The position numbers were made by a program, and so were the translations under genes. This document shows, piece by piece, positions 26,501-35,521 of a stretch of DNA of 64,000 nt; within the stretch, counting starts at the first letter, position 1, and every line of letters begins with the position of its first letter. The stretch covers positions 1 to 64,000 of the forward strand of contig JBAZZQ010000007.1 of the NCBI GenBank assembly GCA_041658725.1, in the 5' to 3' direction. The DNA is from JBAZZQ01 sp041658725 (GTDB lineage Bacteria > Planctomycetota > Phycisphaerae > JAAYCJ01). The notes beneath the pieces are model-generated. The model saw only the letters and a list, made by a program, of their open reading frames with translations, was not told where the DNA came from and did no database searches.

Positions 26501-26569
26501 TTGTGCCACGGCTGGCTTGTCCAGCCGTGTCTTATAAAGAGCACGGTCGGACAAGCCGACCGTGGCACA
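26501..26569. repeat. Palindromic TGTGCCACGG...CCGTGGCACA repeat
   Basis: The third clear copy, by similarity, of the palindrome also found at 12407, 48807 and 62824. It lies 35 bases after ilvN and could act as a transcription stop. No GTAACCGTTC end motifs are visible next to it. Confidence 0.7.
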
Positions 26570-26654
26570 CCTGAAAAGACGCATACAGCCAAAAAAATAA
26601 GGGCAATTAGAACATCAGACATGAGATCGCCTCCCCCCTTCCGGAAGACAAGAA

Positions 26655-26674
26655 CCCCCGATTACCATCGGGGG
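26655..26674 (-). terminator. Hairpin terminator for the LysM/secDF transcript
   Basis: CCCCCGAT and ATCGGGGG form a stem around TACC. Read on the minus strand it is followed by TTCTTGTCTT, just beyond the LysM gene stop. Confidence 0.6.
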
Positions 26675-26690
26675 CTGGTTAGTATACGAA

Positions 26691-27482
26691 TTATTTATTG
26701 GGTAAATAAATCGTCTGGCCGTCTCGGAGATTCCTGGGGTTATTATTTACCTTGGACTTGTTGAGTTCATAAATTTCTTTCCATCTCGATGCGGAACCCA
26801 ACTGCTGCCCGGCAATGCTGTAAAATGTCTCGCCCGACTTTACCTTGTAGGTTTTGTGTTTACTCTTATCAGAGTTACTGGGAAGACTTTCCGAAACATG
26901 GACACGAGGGGATGGTGGAATCGTCAGCTTCATCCCTGTTCGCAGGGCGTCTGGATTAATATTACGGTTGGCTTTGGCGATAGTCCGCCATAACTCACCG
27001 CGGCCATAGTATTTTTCGGCAATTTGAAATAATTTTTCACCGGGTTTGACGACATGGACCGTGGCCGGCGCCGGCTCACTGACGGGGGTTGATTTTTCCG
27101 CGATGGTATTGATGTCAATCCTGGCCGGTTGATTCGGAGTGATCGTGGCGGGTCTGCTCGCGGTGCCGCCGCTTAATCGATTTAAGTCTATTTTCAGAAT
27201 CGTTTTATTCTTTTCGGTTCCAGCCGGAGTTTCCTGCGATACTCCGGTCTCGCTGGGTTGCGTGGCGGGCGACATGCTTTCCGCCGGTTTTATCGTAACC
27301 GACTCTTTTCCGGGTCCGAGGGGCAGGGGTAAATCGTCGGTTTGCGGAGCCACCGTATGCACCAGTGGTTTGGAAGGAGTCAATTCATAGTTTGGTTCAC
27401 CGCCCTTACCGAAAAAATAAGTTGCCGCGCCGATCACCGCCACCAAAACGACCACAACCGTCAGTTTTACTTCCGTACGCAT
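26691..27482 (-). CDS. Membrane-anchored protein with two LysM domains
   Basis: A 263-residue protein with an N-terminal membrane anchor (about residues 7-25), a Pro/Thr-rich periplasmic linker, and two LysM domains near the C-terminus. The first is 'VHVVKPGEKLFQIAEKYYGR' and the second 'KTYKVKSGETFYSIAGQQLG'. LysM modules bind peptidoglycan or chitin-like glycans. No catalytic domain is present, so it is probably a wall-binding structural protein. GAGGTG nine bases before the ATG supports the start. It follows secDF by only two bases and is likely in the same transcript. Confidence 0.8.
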   Translation of the reverse strand: MRTEVKLTVVVVLVAVIGAATYFFGKGGEPNYELTPSKPLVHTVAPQTDDLPLPLGPGKESVTIKPAESMSPATQPSETGVSQETPAGTEKNKTILKIDLNRLSGGTASRPATITPNQPARIDINTIAEKSTPVSEPAPATVHVVKPGEKLFQIAEKYYGRGELWRTIAKANRNINPDALRTGMKLTIPPSPRVHVSESLPSNSDKSKHKTYKVKSGETFYSIAGQQLGSASRWKEIYELNKSKVNNNPRNLRDGQTIYLPNK

Positions 27483-27484
27483 GA

Positions 27485-30400
27485 TTATGCACCTCGATTT
27501 ACATTTTTATCCACCGCGACATCTGCTGCGCCCTTGTAACCAAAGGCGCCCTTCATTCCCAGCAGAAGAGGCGAGGCAATGGCCACGGAGGAATAACAGC
27601 CAAAGAACGAACCCAGGAGCATGACGTAACAGAACCCCTGTGCCCCTTCGCCGCCGAAGATGTACATGATAATCATAACCATCAACACTGTGGACGAAGT
27701 CAAAACGGTTCGAGACAATGTTTGATTGATCGAGTTGTTGATGATGGTGGGAGTCATTTCCTTGAGTCTGCCCTGGTTTTCACGAATTCGATCGAACACG
27801 ATAATCGTGTCATTGACGGAATACCCGATGAGTGTCAAAAATGCCGCAACGATGGTCAGGTTCAATTTAAAGTCATGAACCAAAAGTGCCTGACCGATGC
27901 TCGTGTTGGCCACCCATGCGGAAATCATGACAAATCCGAGGCATGTTATAATATCGTGCAGGGTGGCGATATTGGCGGCGATCCCATGCTGCAGAGTTCC
28001 GAATCGCACCCACAAATAGAAGGTAACGGCGGCAAATGACATCAGGAGCGCGAGCAACGCCGCCAGTTTTGTCTGCCGAGCCACCTGTGCGGCGAATTGA
28101 GTCACTTTTTGCAACTCACTCGTTCGGGAGAGTGATGCTCCGAGGAGTTTGAGTTCCGGGGTAACCAGAGTGGATCGCCAGGCGGCTTCGTCTTCTTCGT
28201 AATTGGCGCTGGGATCGGCCACGACCATGGCAACCCGCGTATACTTGATTTGATCTTCGGAAAGTTGCGAGACATCCTGTCCCGGAGCCGAAGTTAGTCC
28301 GACCATTTCAAACTGTCGCCATGCGAGTTTTTCGAAATCCGGCTGCAATCGCATAGCCACAATTTGCTTTTTGAGTTGTTTGATGGTTACAGCCGGGTCC
28401 AGTTTATCGACGACAAAAGCGGCCCCACCGAGAAATTCCGGCACATAACCCGGTGCCTTGGGTTCCTGGATGTTTTCGCCCAGGCGTTTTTTGGTCACCG
28501 GAAAAGTTTTTATATCGGGATTATAATTGATGGCCTGCTGAATGTTCAGGTACTGGCCCATGGATGCGACAATCGCGTCAACCACCAGCCGCTGAGAGGA
28601 CGCGGTAGTTACGATTTCGAATTCTTTTCCTTCCGTACCGATGCTTTGAACCTGGGCATCGCGCAGTTCCTGACCCGCCTTATAGGTTTCCTGACCGACT
28701 TTTTGAAGTTCCGCGACCACTTGCGGCTGAGTCAATTTTCGTTCAGGCCGGATTTTAAAAGCCAGGGTATCGGCGCCGCGAATATCAATCGAGCCTTTCT
28801 CGATCTGGTCTTCCATAAAGGATACGATGGCGGTATCGACACGGGTGGCGGAGACGTCTTTAAACTTCAGCAGGTATATATTTTTCTGCTGCGGATCGAC
28901 CGAAAGCTCCGCCTTTTGGAACGGTTGGGCCGAAGCCATGAGCAACTGACCGGATTTTTTGACCTGCTCGCGGACCTGCTCGATGTTCAGCAGATTCGAT
29001 TTCTTCGTCTCGATCTGAATTGACGTTCCACCGCGGAACTCGATATCGTACTTGTCAGGTCCGCGAAGCGGGAACGTAACTAACCCAATCACGACGAAGA
29101 ATAAGCTGACGGCCCAGAAATACTTTTGCTTGTTCATCCAGTTGATGTTGGGACGTTTAAAGAGATGAAGCATGGGCAGCGTTTTCATCACGCCCCAGTT
29201 GGCCAGGAGGTTAAAGATGATTTTGGTGACAAAGACGGCGGTGAAGATGTTAATCACCAAACCCAAACCGAGGGTCAGGGCAAAACCTTTGATTTCTTCC
29301 GTGCCGACGTAATACAAAATCACGCAAGAAATGATCGTGGTAACATTAGAATCGATAATCGTGGGTAAAGCCCGGTCGAAGCCGTTTTTGATAATCAGCC
29401 GCAGACTTTGGAGCTTTTCCTTTTCCTCGCGCATACGTTCGTGGATCAGGACGTTGGCATCGACGGCCATACCCATAGTCAAGATCAAACCTGCGATCCC
29501 GGCCATGGTGAAGGTGGCCTGGAGGGCGGCCATGACGGCCAGTAGGAGCAGCAAGTTTAAAAAGAGGGCAAAGTCGGCAATCGCTCCGGCCTGCATATAA
29601 TAAACGAGCATAAATACGACGACGATAAACAATCCCCATTTTGCCGCCCGAAGTCCCTTATCGCGGTTGTCCTGTCCCAGGCTCGGACCAATGCTGTTTT
29701 TGGAAATGGGGGTATCTTTCAGACGGGCGTCGAGCGAACCGGCGTTGAGGGTACTGACCAGATAATCAACTTCTTCCAAGCTGAATTTTCCTTCGATAAT
29801 ACCTCGGCCGCTGATGGCGGACCGGATGACCGGCGCGCTATAGGCTTTATCGTCGAGAAGGATACACAAAGGTTGACCGATATTGTTTCGGGTCAATTCC
29901 AGGAAATAGCTCGCCCCGACTTCGTTGAATTCGAATCCCACAGCGGGAAGCCCCGTCTGATCCTGGGTTCGATATGCTGCGCTTAGTTTCCAATCGGGAC
30001 GGGCTTTATTCAAAACTTTCATCTGGTCTTTGGCATAAGCGAGGACATAAGTTTTACCGCCCCATTCCCCCCTGGTGATTCCTCCGCCTTTGATGGTCTC
30101 CGGTTTGGGGATTTCATACCAGGCGTATTCATCCTCGGGTCTCGTTCGCGGACCTTTGTCTTTCAGGCGTTTGAGGTAATCGGAAAATTCTTCGGGCCGG
30201 TCCGAGGAACTGGCCGCCAGGATGTGAAATTCCAGAACACCCGCGCCTCGCAGCAATCGTTCGAGATCGGCGGGGTCATCGAGCGGACCTTTGACATTCG
30301 ACCAGTTGTCATAAGCGTCCACGACGACATTAATCAGCGCTTTTCGCTCGGGATATTTATTTAAAAGGCTCTGAAGCTCTTTGCTCCGTTCGGAGGCCTG

Positions 30401-31015
30401 CATTTCAAGGGCTTCGTTCAATTGATTCAGATTGATATTGGTGGCCAACAATTTGTCCAGCTGGGCCTCATAGCTCGAAGTCAGATCATCGAGGATCGCT
30501 CGTTCTTTCTTTTCCGCGGTCGCCTTTTGCCATGCGTCATAAGCGTTGGTGATTTCCTGGAAAATCTTTTCACGGGCGGGAACTGATCGGACCAATCTGG
30601 TCAGCTGTGCCTGACGCTCGGATACGCCCAGGCTTAACGCCTGCTCCACTTCGGAGATATTGACGTTCGTTGCCCGCAAGTTCTCGACCGCGTCCTGATA
30701 GGTTTTTCGTTTATTAATCGTATCTTGCGGAGGAAGGGGCATCTGGATTTCCAGACGGGTGTCTCCCACCGGCCGCCAGACCAGGTTTCGCACTCCGTCC
30801 GGATCCACCCGCTGTTTCAAGCGCTGCATCACTTTGGTCGATAAGTCGCCGGTATCATCCAGACCCGTCGTATCGATTTCGTAGAGCAAGCTGTACCCGC
30901 CGGCCAAATCAATGCCGCCCTTGAGGGCTTTTTCGGGATGCCATAGTACAAATACGCCCCAAACCACGACCAAAACGATCAGTGCCAGTTTCCAATACAG
31001 ATTTTTATCCTGCAT
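27485..31015 (-). CDS. secDF: SecD-SecF fusion protein-export subunit
   Basis: A 1176-residue fusion of SecD (about residues 1-630) and SecF (about 640-1176). It uses the proton gradient to pull translocating proteins across SecYEG. 'GGIDLAGGYSLLYEID' after the first membrane helix and 'TMGMAVDANVLIHERMREE' mark SecD; 'EFRGGTSIQIE' and 'GYSVNDTIIVFDRIREN' mark SecF. The first periplasmic domain of SecD contains an apparent internal duplication (see the repeat at 30299-30703). The length exceeds ordinary fused SecDF because of it. yajC and tgt lie upstream in the same direction, an arrangement conserved in many bacteria. Confidence 0.93.
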   Translation of the reverse strand: MQDKNLYWKLALIVLVVVWGVFVLWHPEKALKGGIDLAGGYSLLYEIDTTGLDDTGDLSTKVMQRLKQRVDPDGVRNLVWRPVGDTRLEIQMPLPPQDTINKRKTYQDAVENLRATNVNISEVEQALSLGVSERQAQLTRLVRSVPAREKIFQEITNAYDAWQKATAEKKERAILDDLTSSYEAQLDKLLATNINLNQLNEALEMQASERSKELQSLLNKYPERKALINVVVDAYDNWSNVKGPLDDPADLERLLRGAGVLEFHILAASSSDRPEEFSDYLKRLKDKGPRTRPEDEYAWYEIPKPETIKGGGITRGEWGGKTYVLAYAKDQMKVLNKARPDWKLSAAYRTQDQTGLPAVGFEFNEVGASYFLELTRNNIGQPLCILLDDKAYSAPVIRSAISGRGIIEGKFSLEEVDYLVSTLNAGSLDARLKDTPISKNSIGPSLGQDNRDKGLRAAKWGLFIVVVFMLVYYMQAGAIADFALFLNLLLLLAVMAALQATFTMAGIAGLILTMGMAVDANVLIHERMREEKEKLQSLRLIIKNGFDRALPTIIDSNVTTIISCVILYYVGTEEIKGFALTLGLGLVINIFTAVFVTKIIFNLLANWGVMKTLPMLHLFKRPNINWMNKQKYFWAVSLFFVVIGLVTFPLRGPDKYDIEFRGGTSIQIETKKSNLLNIEQVREQVKKSGQLLMASAQPFQKAELSVDPQQKNIYLLKFKDVSATRVDTAIVSFMEDQIEKGSIDIRGADTLAFKIRPERKLTQPQVVAELQKVGQETYKAGQELRDAQVQSIGTEGKEFEIVTTASSQRLVVDAIVASMGQYLNIQQAINYNPDIKTFPVTKKRLGENIQEPKAPGYVPEFLGGAAFVVDKLDPAVTIKQLKKQIVAMRLQPDFEKLAWRQFEMVGLTSAPGQDVSQLSEDQIKYTRVAMVVADPSANYEEDEAAWRSTLVTPELKLLGASLSRTSELQKVTQFAAQVARQTKLAALLALLMSFAAVTFYLWVRFGTLQHGIAANIATLHDIITCLGFVMISAWVANTSIGQALLVHDFKLNLTIVAAFLTLIGYSVNDTIIVFDRIRENQGRLKEMTPTIINNSINQTLSRTVLTSSTVLMVMIIMYIFGGEGAQGFCYVMLLGSFFGCYSSVAIASPLLLGMKGAFGYKGAADVAVDKNVNRGA
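30299..30703 (-). repeat. Internal tandem duplication in the SecD periplasmic domain
   Basis: Residues about 105-163 ('NLRATNVNISEVEQAL', then 'ITNAYDAWQ') and about 184-239 ('LLATNINLNQLNEAL', then 'VVDAYDNWS') align as two helical copies with conserved spacing. Confidence 0.75.
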
Positions 31016-31106
31016 ACAGCTATTACCTCTCTGAATTTAGTATATAATTATACTTCGTATCTTTTTCCAAGTTTCTTAACTTCCAATCTTTTCTGGCCGC
31101 TTCTTT

Positions 31107-31129
31107 AAGAGGCACGACCGTAAGGGAGT
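31107..31129 (+). repeat. Dispersed repeat, AAGAGGCACGACCGTAAG orientation
   Basis: A reverse-orientation copy of the repeat at 2208. It is followed by a 'gagattgcttcgcttcgctcgcaatgac' block near 31190, a second dispersed sequence related to part of the element at 13781-14061. Confidence 0.75.
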
Positions 31130-31244
31130 GTTCTTCCCACGACCGGGAACGGAGGGATTACCGTTCCACCGCCTTTGCATCAGGTCGAGATTGCTTCGCT
31201 TCGCTCGCAATGACAGAATGTGGTGCATTCACTTTACATTCCCG

Positions 31245-31586
31245 CTAGCTCGACTTGTCCGCCTCTGCCGAACTGAGTATCCTCTGGATTGCGCCGCGAG
31301 TGAATTTTATACGCGTATTGGCGTTATCATCCACTTTTAAAATAATTTCTTCATCCCGAACTTCCATCACCGTCCCGATCATCCCGCCGATGGTCATCAC
31401 CTTGTCATATTTCTTAATCCCGCCCAGCATACGCTCTTTTTGCTTTTGCTCTTTTTGCTTGGGCCGGATCAGGAGAAACCAGAAAATGGCGATAAGTGCG
31501 ACAATCCAAACCACCATAATATAACCAGGTTGCTGTGGAGCCGTTGGCTTCGTTGTTTGGATTTGGCCTAAAAGTTCTACTAACAT
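31245..31586 (-). CDS. yajC: Preprotein translocase accessory subunit YajC
   Basis: A 113-residue YajC with one membrane helix (about residues 24-40, ending in 'FWFLLIRPKQKEQKQ') and the cytoplasmic domain 'GGIKKYDKVMTIGGMIGTVM', the family signature. It associates with SecDF. The gene order tgt-yajC-secDF is the standard cluster. AAGGAG lies 12 bases before the ATG. A 229-bp gap containing dispersed repeats separates it from secDF. Confidence 0.92.
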   Translation of the reverse strand: MLVELLGQIQTTKPTAPQQPGYIMVVWIVALIAIFWFLLIRPKQKEQKQKERMLGGIKKYDKVMTIGGMIGTVMEVRDEEIILKVDDNANTRIKFTRGAIQRILSSAEADKSS

Positions 31587-31601
31587 CGTGATCTATACTC
31601 C

Positions 31602-32756
31602 TTATCTGGACAATTTTTCGTTTTCCGGATTTTCCAACACCGTTCGATCTTCCCAGACCGCACGGACCTGCTCCAGCAGGCTCAATACTCTATTTTCGCA
31701 GATTGCCCGGCGTAAATCCCGCATGAAATTCTGAAAAAACGAAATATTATGAATGCTCATCAGGATCGGGCCAAGCATCTCACCGACCATAAACAAATGT
31801 CGAATATACGCTTTAGAGAAATTATTGCAACAATAACATTTACATTTTTCATCGATAGGTGAACGGTCGAATTTATATTTTTCATTTCTCAGGCGGATCG
31901 AACCAGCCGACGTAAAGGCGTAAGCGTTACGTCCGTTGCGGGTGGGCAGGACGCAATCGAACATATCGATCCCGGCGGCGACGCTTTCAATGATGTCCAT
32001 AGGGTGGCCTATTCCCATAAGATATCGAGGTTTATCGAACGGGAGTTTGGGAACAAACTCGTCCACGATCATTTTTCGCTTGGCCGGTTCCTCACCGACC
32101 GATAATCCACCCATCGCGTAACCGGGAAAATCCATTTCCACCAGCCGGTCCAGACAAACCTGTCGAAGCTCCGGGTATAACGAGCCTTGAACTATTCCAA
32201 ATAATGCCTGATCTTTGTCCTGGTGAGTTTCCTTACAAACCCCGGCCCAGCGGATCGTTCGATCCACCGTAATTTGGGCGTCCTTAAAATCGACAGGCCA
32301 GGGCGGGCATTCATCGAACGCCATGATAATGTCGGCCCCCAGTTTATTCTGGCACCGGATCACCTCGGCTGGGTCCAGGCGAATCAGTTGACCATCAACG
32401 TGCGAACTGAAGGTTACTCCTTCGTCATCGATTTTTCGCAAACTGGCCAGGGAGAAAATCTGAAAACCGCCGCTGTCCGTCAAAATCGGACCAGACCAGT
32501 TCATAAATTTATGGAGTCCGCCGCACCCAGCCACCACGTCCGTCCCAGGCCGGAGCATCAGATGATAGGTATTGGCCAAAATAATTTGTGAACCGGTCTG
32601 GGCAAGATGCTCCGGAGTGATTCCTTTCACCGCCGCCCGCGTTCCGACCGGCATAAACGCCGGGGTGTCGAATTGGCCATGCGGAGTCATCACTTTGCCC
32701 ACTCGGGCATGAGTGGTTTGATCGTTGTGAGTTATTTCAAACGTTATGGGGTTCAC
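31602..32756 (-). CDS. tgt: tRNA-guanine transglycosylase
   Basis: A 384-residue bacterial Tgt, which exchanges guanine-34 of certain tRNAs for preQ1 in queuosine synthesis. The active-site ILTDSGGFQIFSLASLRKI, the 'MAFDECPP' block, the 'GGLSVGEEP' loop and the zinc ligands CKCYCC..H (about residues 305-335) are present. Translation appears to start at the GTG at 32756; no ATG fits the conserved N-terminus 'FEITHND'. queD, another enzyme of the same pathway, lies at 44.7 kb. Confidence 0.93.
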   Translation of the reverse strand: MNPITFEITHNDQTTHARVGKVMTPHGQFDTPAFMPVGTRAAVKGITPEHLAQTGSQIILANTYHLMLRPGTDVVAGCGGLHKFMNWSGPILTDSGGFQIFSLASLRKIDDEGVTFSSHVDGQLIRLDPAEVIRCQNKLGADIIMAFDECPPWPVDFKDAQITVDRTIRWAGVCKETHQDKDQALFGIVQGSLYPELRQVCLDRLVEMDFPGYAMGGLSVGEEPAKRKMIVDEFVPKLPFDKPRYLMGIGHPMDIIESVAAGIDMFDCVLPTRNGRNAYAFTSAGSIRLRNEKYKFDRSPIDEKCKCYCCNNFSKAYIRHLFMVGEMLGPILMSIHNISFFQNFMRDLRRAICENRVLSLLEQVRAVWEDRTVLENPENEKLSR

Positions 32757-32900
32757 TTCTTTTCTTCACTTGGATGTTGGATGTTGAGTGTCGGATATTG
32801 GATATTTAATTTTTAATTTAATCTCCAACACTCAATACTCAAGTGGCGACCCGTTGGCCGCCACTTGGTTAATCCCGTTTTCGTTCACTATCGCTATACC

Positions 32901-34787
32901 CTATTGCGGTGATGCCTCGATCGGAGTTTTTGAGGCTTTCATGGGTCTGGAGGTCGGAACCATATTTTTCAGTGCCGACAACTGGACAATCGTTTCAAAC
33001 GGCACAACCGCGTCAACTTCCACGTCCGATCCCTTAATGGAACCGGTTAATCCGATCAGAGGTGTTTTAATAACCGGTTTGGTAGTCGCTGTCATGGCTT
33101 GATCGCCGCCCAAGCCCATCACCACCGGCATGACCGCATTAATCATTTGGCCCAGGTCAACGTAGCCTTCCATGAATCTTTCCTTCGGAAGTAATTTCGC
33201 CGTCTGCATGACCGTGGGGTTGGCGCCTAGCGGTGCATCGCCGCCCTGGACCACTTTTACAAAGCGTTCCATGTCGGCATGGTCGGACCCAAAATCAAAG
33301 ACCACCTGCTTATCGTTCACGGCGGCAACTTTAAATTGTATCATACCGCTGGGATTACCCACAAACGCGGACAAAAATCCTTTGGCCTGTTTCATCTGGT
33401 CCATAGGCATACCGGGCATGTTGAAGAATTTATTGATATCAACCGAAACTTGATCGATCTGCACCTCGCCGACTTTCGCCACTGCGGTTTCATATTTGTA
33501 CTGCATCTTAATTTCCTGCCCGGCTGTAGTCGGCATTTTCATTTTGTTTTGAAGTTCCAGCGACTGGCGAAGGATGTCGAGATATTTTTTGGAATTTTTG
33601 GTGTCCAGAACCACATAAACTCCAATCATCGGTTCGCCGGGCTTGGCTTGCTTGAAATCAATTTTAATCGCGGATCCCGTGCCAATCTCCATAGACTGCT
33701 TCATAATTGCTTTATACTTTTCCGTATCGTTCGGATCGGTGAACGGAGGTGCAATCTGCATAATCGTTTCCTGGAACTTTGTCATTTTCGGCTGCCACTG
33801 ATATCCCATCGCCAGACCAAACTCCCCACCAGGCAATCCCTTCAGGAGCGACTTATCGGTCTGCTTCTGGGCAGCCAGCAGGCCGGCCATTTCCAGACCG
33901 CTCTTGAAGCTCAGCACGGATGAGGCATGAATGACATCAGGGGTAAACTTCAAACCCAGATCGTATCCGTTTAATTCGTCGAGCAAACTGACCAGAACGT
34001 TGATCATCACCCCCGCCGCCTGCATCTGTGCCATCGTCTGCTGGTTAGGTCCCTGGCCTTCTTCCTGGCCCATTCCGCCCATCGCGCCCATTCCGCCCAT
34101 TTGTATCATCGCTCCGATTCCTTGCAGTAGCGGTTTGACGAACTGGCTGAGCGACTGAATGTTTACGCGGATGTAGACTTCGGAATTACGCATCAGTTTC
34201 TCGGAATCGGTCCCGACAGCGGCGGTAAACGGCTGTTTGCTGTTGGCGATGGCGAGGACAATCGCTTCGGTCGGCCCCATTACAACAAAGGGACCCTTTT
34301 TTATAAAATAGACCTGCCCGATTTCCTCGTTTTCCCCTTTCATCATTCCGGGGGTCTCGGTGGCCTTGGCGGCAAATCTGGTCACGAAACTGTCGTAATC
34401 CTTGATTGACAAGACAACCGCCACCGGCTGCTCACCGTATAGTTCTTTGCTCATAACCACGATCACCATCGGCTTGGAGGATTCCAACTGCCCGCTGACT
34501 CCGAGCATTTTGGAAATTCGCCTCTGCAAAGCGGGAGTGTCGGTACCCAGCTGCGACGCGTAGGTATCCAGCATTGTGCTGGTCTTGGCCAGGTCGTTGA
34601 CCACGATCACCACCCAAGCCTCGGAGGGCACGGCGGAAAGAATGTTCGATTTGCTGACAACCGGCAAGGTCGCAGGAGCGGACGTTGTGGATGTGGACTG
34701 GGCATCACAAATACCGATTCCGAAAAGAACAGCCAGCCCCGCCACGAACCCCTTTAATTTCCGATTTACTATTTTGGAACACATCAT
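32901..34787 (-). CDS. Large secreted protein, DUF3352-like, unknown function
   Basis: A 628-residue protein with a signal peptide (residues about 1-28, ending near CDAQS) and no other membrane segment. It has alternating alpha/beta segments and a Met/Gly/Gln-rich low-complexity loop near residue 230 (GGMGAMGGMGQEEGQGPNQQ). The opening 'LSAVPSEAWVVIVVNDLAK' resembles the start of DUF3352-type proteins of planctomycetes, whose role is not known. AAAGGAG precedes two adjacent ATG codons, and I use the first (34787). Repeated lipid-transport-like folds are possible but not demonstrable by eye. Confidence 0.55.
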   Translation of the reverse strand: MMCSKIVNRKLKGFVAGLAVLFGIGICDAQSTSTTSAPATLPVVSKSNILSAVPSEAWVVIVVNDLAKTSTMLDTYASQLGTDTPALQRRISKMLGVSGQLESSKPMVIVVMSKELYGEQPVAVVLSIKDYDSFVTRFAAKATETPGMMKGENEEIGQVYFIKKGPFVVMGPTEAIVLAIANSKQPFTAAVGTDSEKLMRNSEVYIRVNIQSLSQFVKPLLQGIGAMIQMGGMGAMGGMGQEEGQGPNQQTMAQMQAAGVMINVLVSLLDELNGYDLGLKFTPDVIHASSVLSFKSGLEMAGLLAAQKQTDKSLLKGLPGGEFGLAMGYQWQPKMTKFQETIMQIAPPFTDPNDTEKYKAIMKQSMEIGTGSAIKIDFKQAKPGEPMIGVYVVLDTKNSKKYLDILRQSLELQNKMKMPTTAGQEIKMQYKYETAVAKVGEVQIDQVSVDINKFFNMPGMPMDQMKQAKGFLSAFVGNPSGMIQFKVAAVNDKQVVFDFGSDHADMERFVKVVQGGDAPLGANPTVMQTAKLLPKERFMEGYVDLGQMINAVMPVVMGLGGDQAMTATTKPVIKTPLIGLTGSIKGSDVEVDAVVPFETIVQLSALKNMVPTSRPMKASKTPIEASPQ

Positions 34788-35002
34788 ATTCACTCCTTTC
34801 AAAAAAAAGAGAAATCCAATCCAGGGAAAGTCCGTTGACTATATCCGCCCAGACTTTCCGGGTCAAGAAAAAGTTACCGTTAATCGTAAGTGGCAAGATT
34901 TTCATCAAATAAAAAGTTGCGTACCTGCGGTTTTGGTGGTAATATCTCACACAATGGGTGGTCCGAAATAGTTAAGGAAGCAACACAACCGGAGGTATCG
35001 TT

Positions 35003-35284
35003 ATGGTAGTAAAAGCAGGTGAACGCGTAACATTTATTTTTTCGCCTTCAGCACCAATCAAAAAAGTGTGTCTGGTCGGAGATTTTAACAAATGGAAGAT
35101 AGGTACCGACGTAATGCAGCCAATGCCGGATGGCTCGTTCCGAAAAACGAAAAAGTTGGCATCCGGAAAGTATGAATATAAATTTTATGCCGACGGTATT
35201 TACTGGAATGATCCAGAGGCGGAAAATCAGGCTGTCAATACCTACGGCACGTTGAATTCAGTCATTATCGTAAACGGCAAGTAA
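35003..35284 (+). CDS. Single-domain glycogen-binding (CBM48-like) protein
   Basis: A 93-residue protein that is only an isoamylase-N/AMPK-beta-type carbohydrate-binding fold. 'KKVCLVGDFNKWKIGTDVMQ' carries the conserved Gly-Asp-Phe-Asn-x-Trp, and 'GKYEYKFYADGIYWNDPEAE' is the second strand pair with its Trp and Asp. Such domains bind glycogen or starch helices. As a free-standing protein it may target a partner to glycogen. GGAGGT lies eight bases before the ATG. It is followed by a long hairpin and then the sigma factor gene. Confidence 0.8.
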   Translation: MVVKAGERVTFIFSPSAPIKKVCLVGDFNKWKIGTDVMQPMPDGSFRKTKKLASGKYEYKFYADGIYWNDPEAENQAVNTYGTLNSVIIVNGK

Positions 35285-35308
35285 TTCTACGGCCATGCCA
35301 TATAACGG

Positions 35309-35372
35309 CTAAATCCTAAATCGTAATGTATATTGGTCATTAAAAAAAGGATTTAGGATTTAGTCATTTTTT
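35309..35372. terminator. Long hairpin with T-run after the CBM48 gene
   Basis: CTAAATCCTAAATC (35309-35322) pairs exactly with GATTTAGGATTTAG (35350-35363), followed by TCATTTTTTATTTTT. The arms belong to the 'TTAGGATTTAGTCATT' repeat family also seen at 40981-41055 and 53045-53090. Confidence 0.65.
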
Positions 35373-35521
35373 ATTTTTAATACTTTTTTGCGTCAAACAA
35401 ATACCGCCATAACACCTTTCATACAAATAGGTTATACCAGTCATCTCCAGACATTTACCAAACAATAAAGGCTTGATTTTTTAGTGTAAAACGACGATAA
35501 TCTATGCAGGAGCGCATGGTT

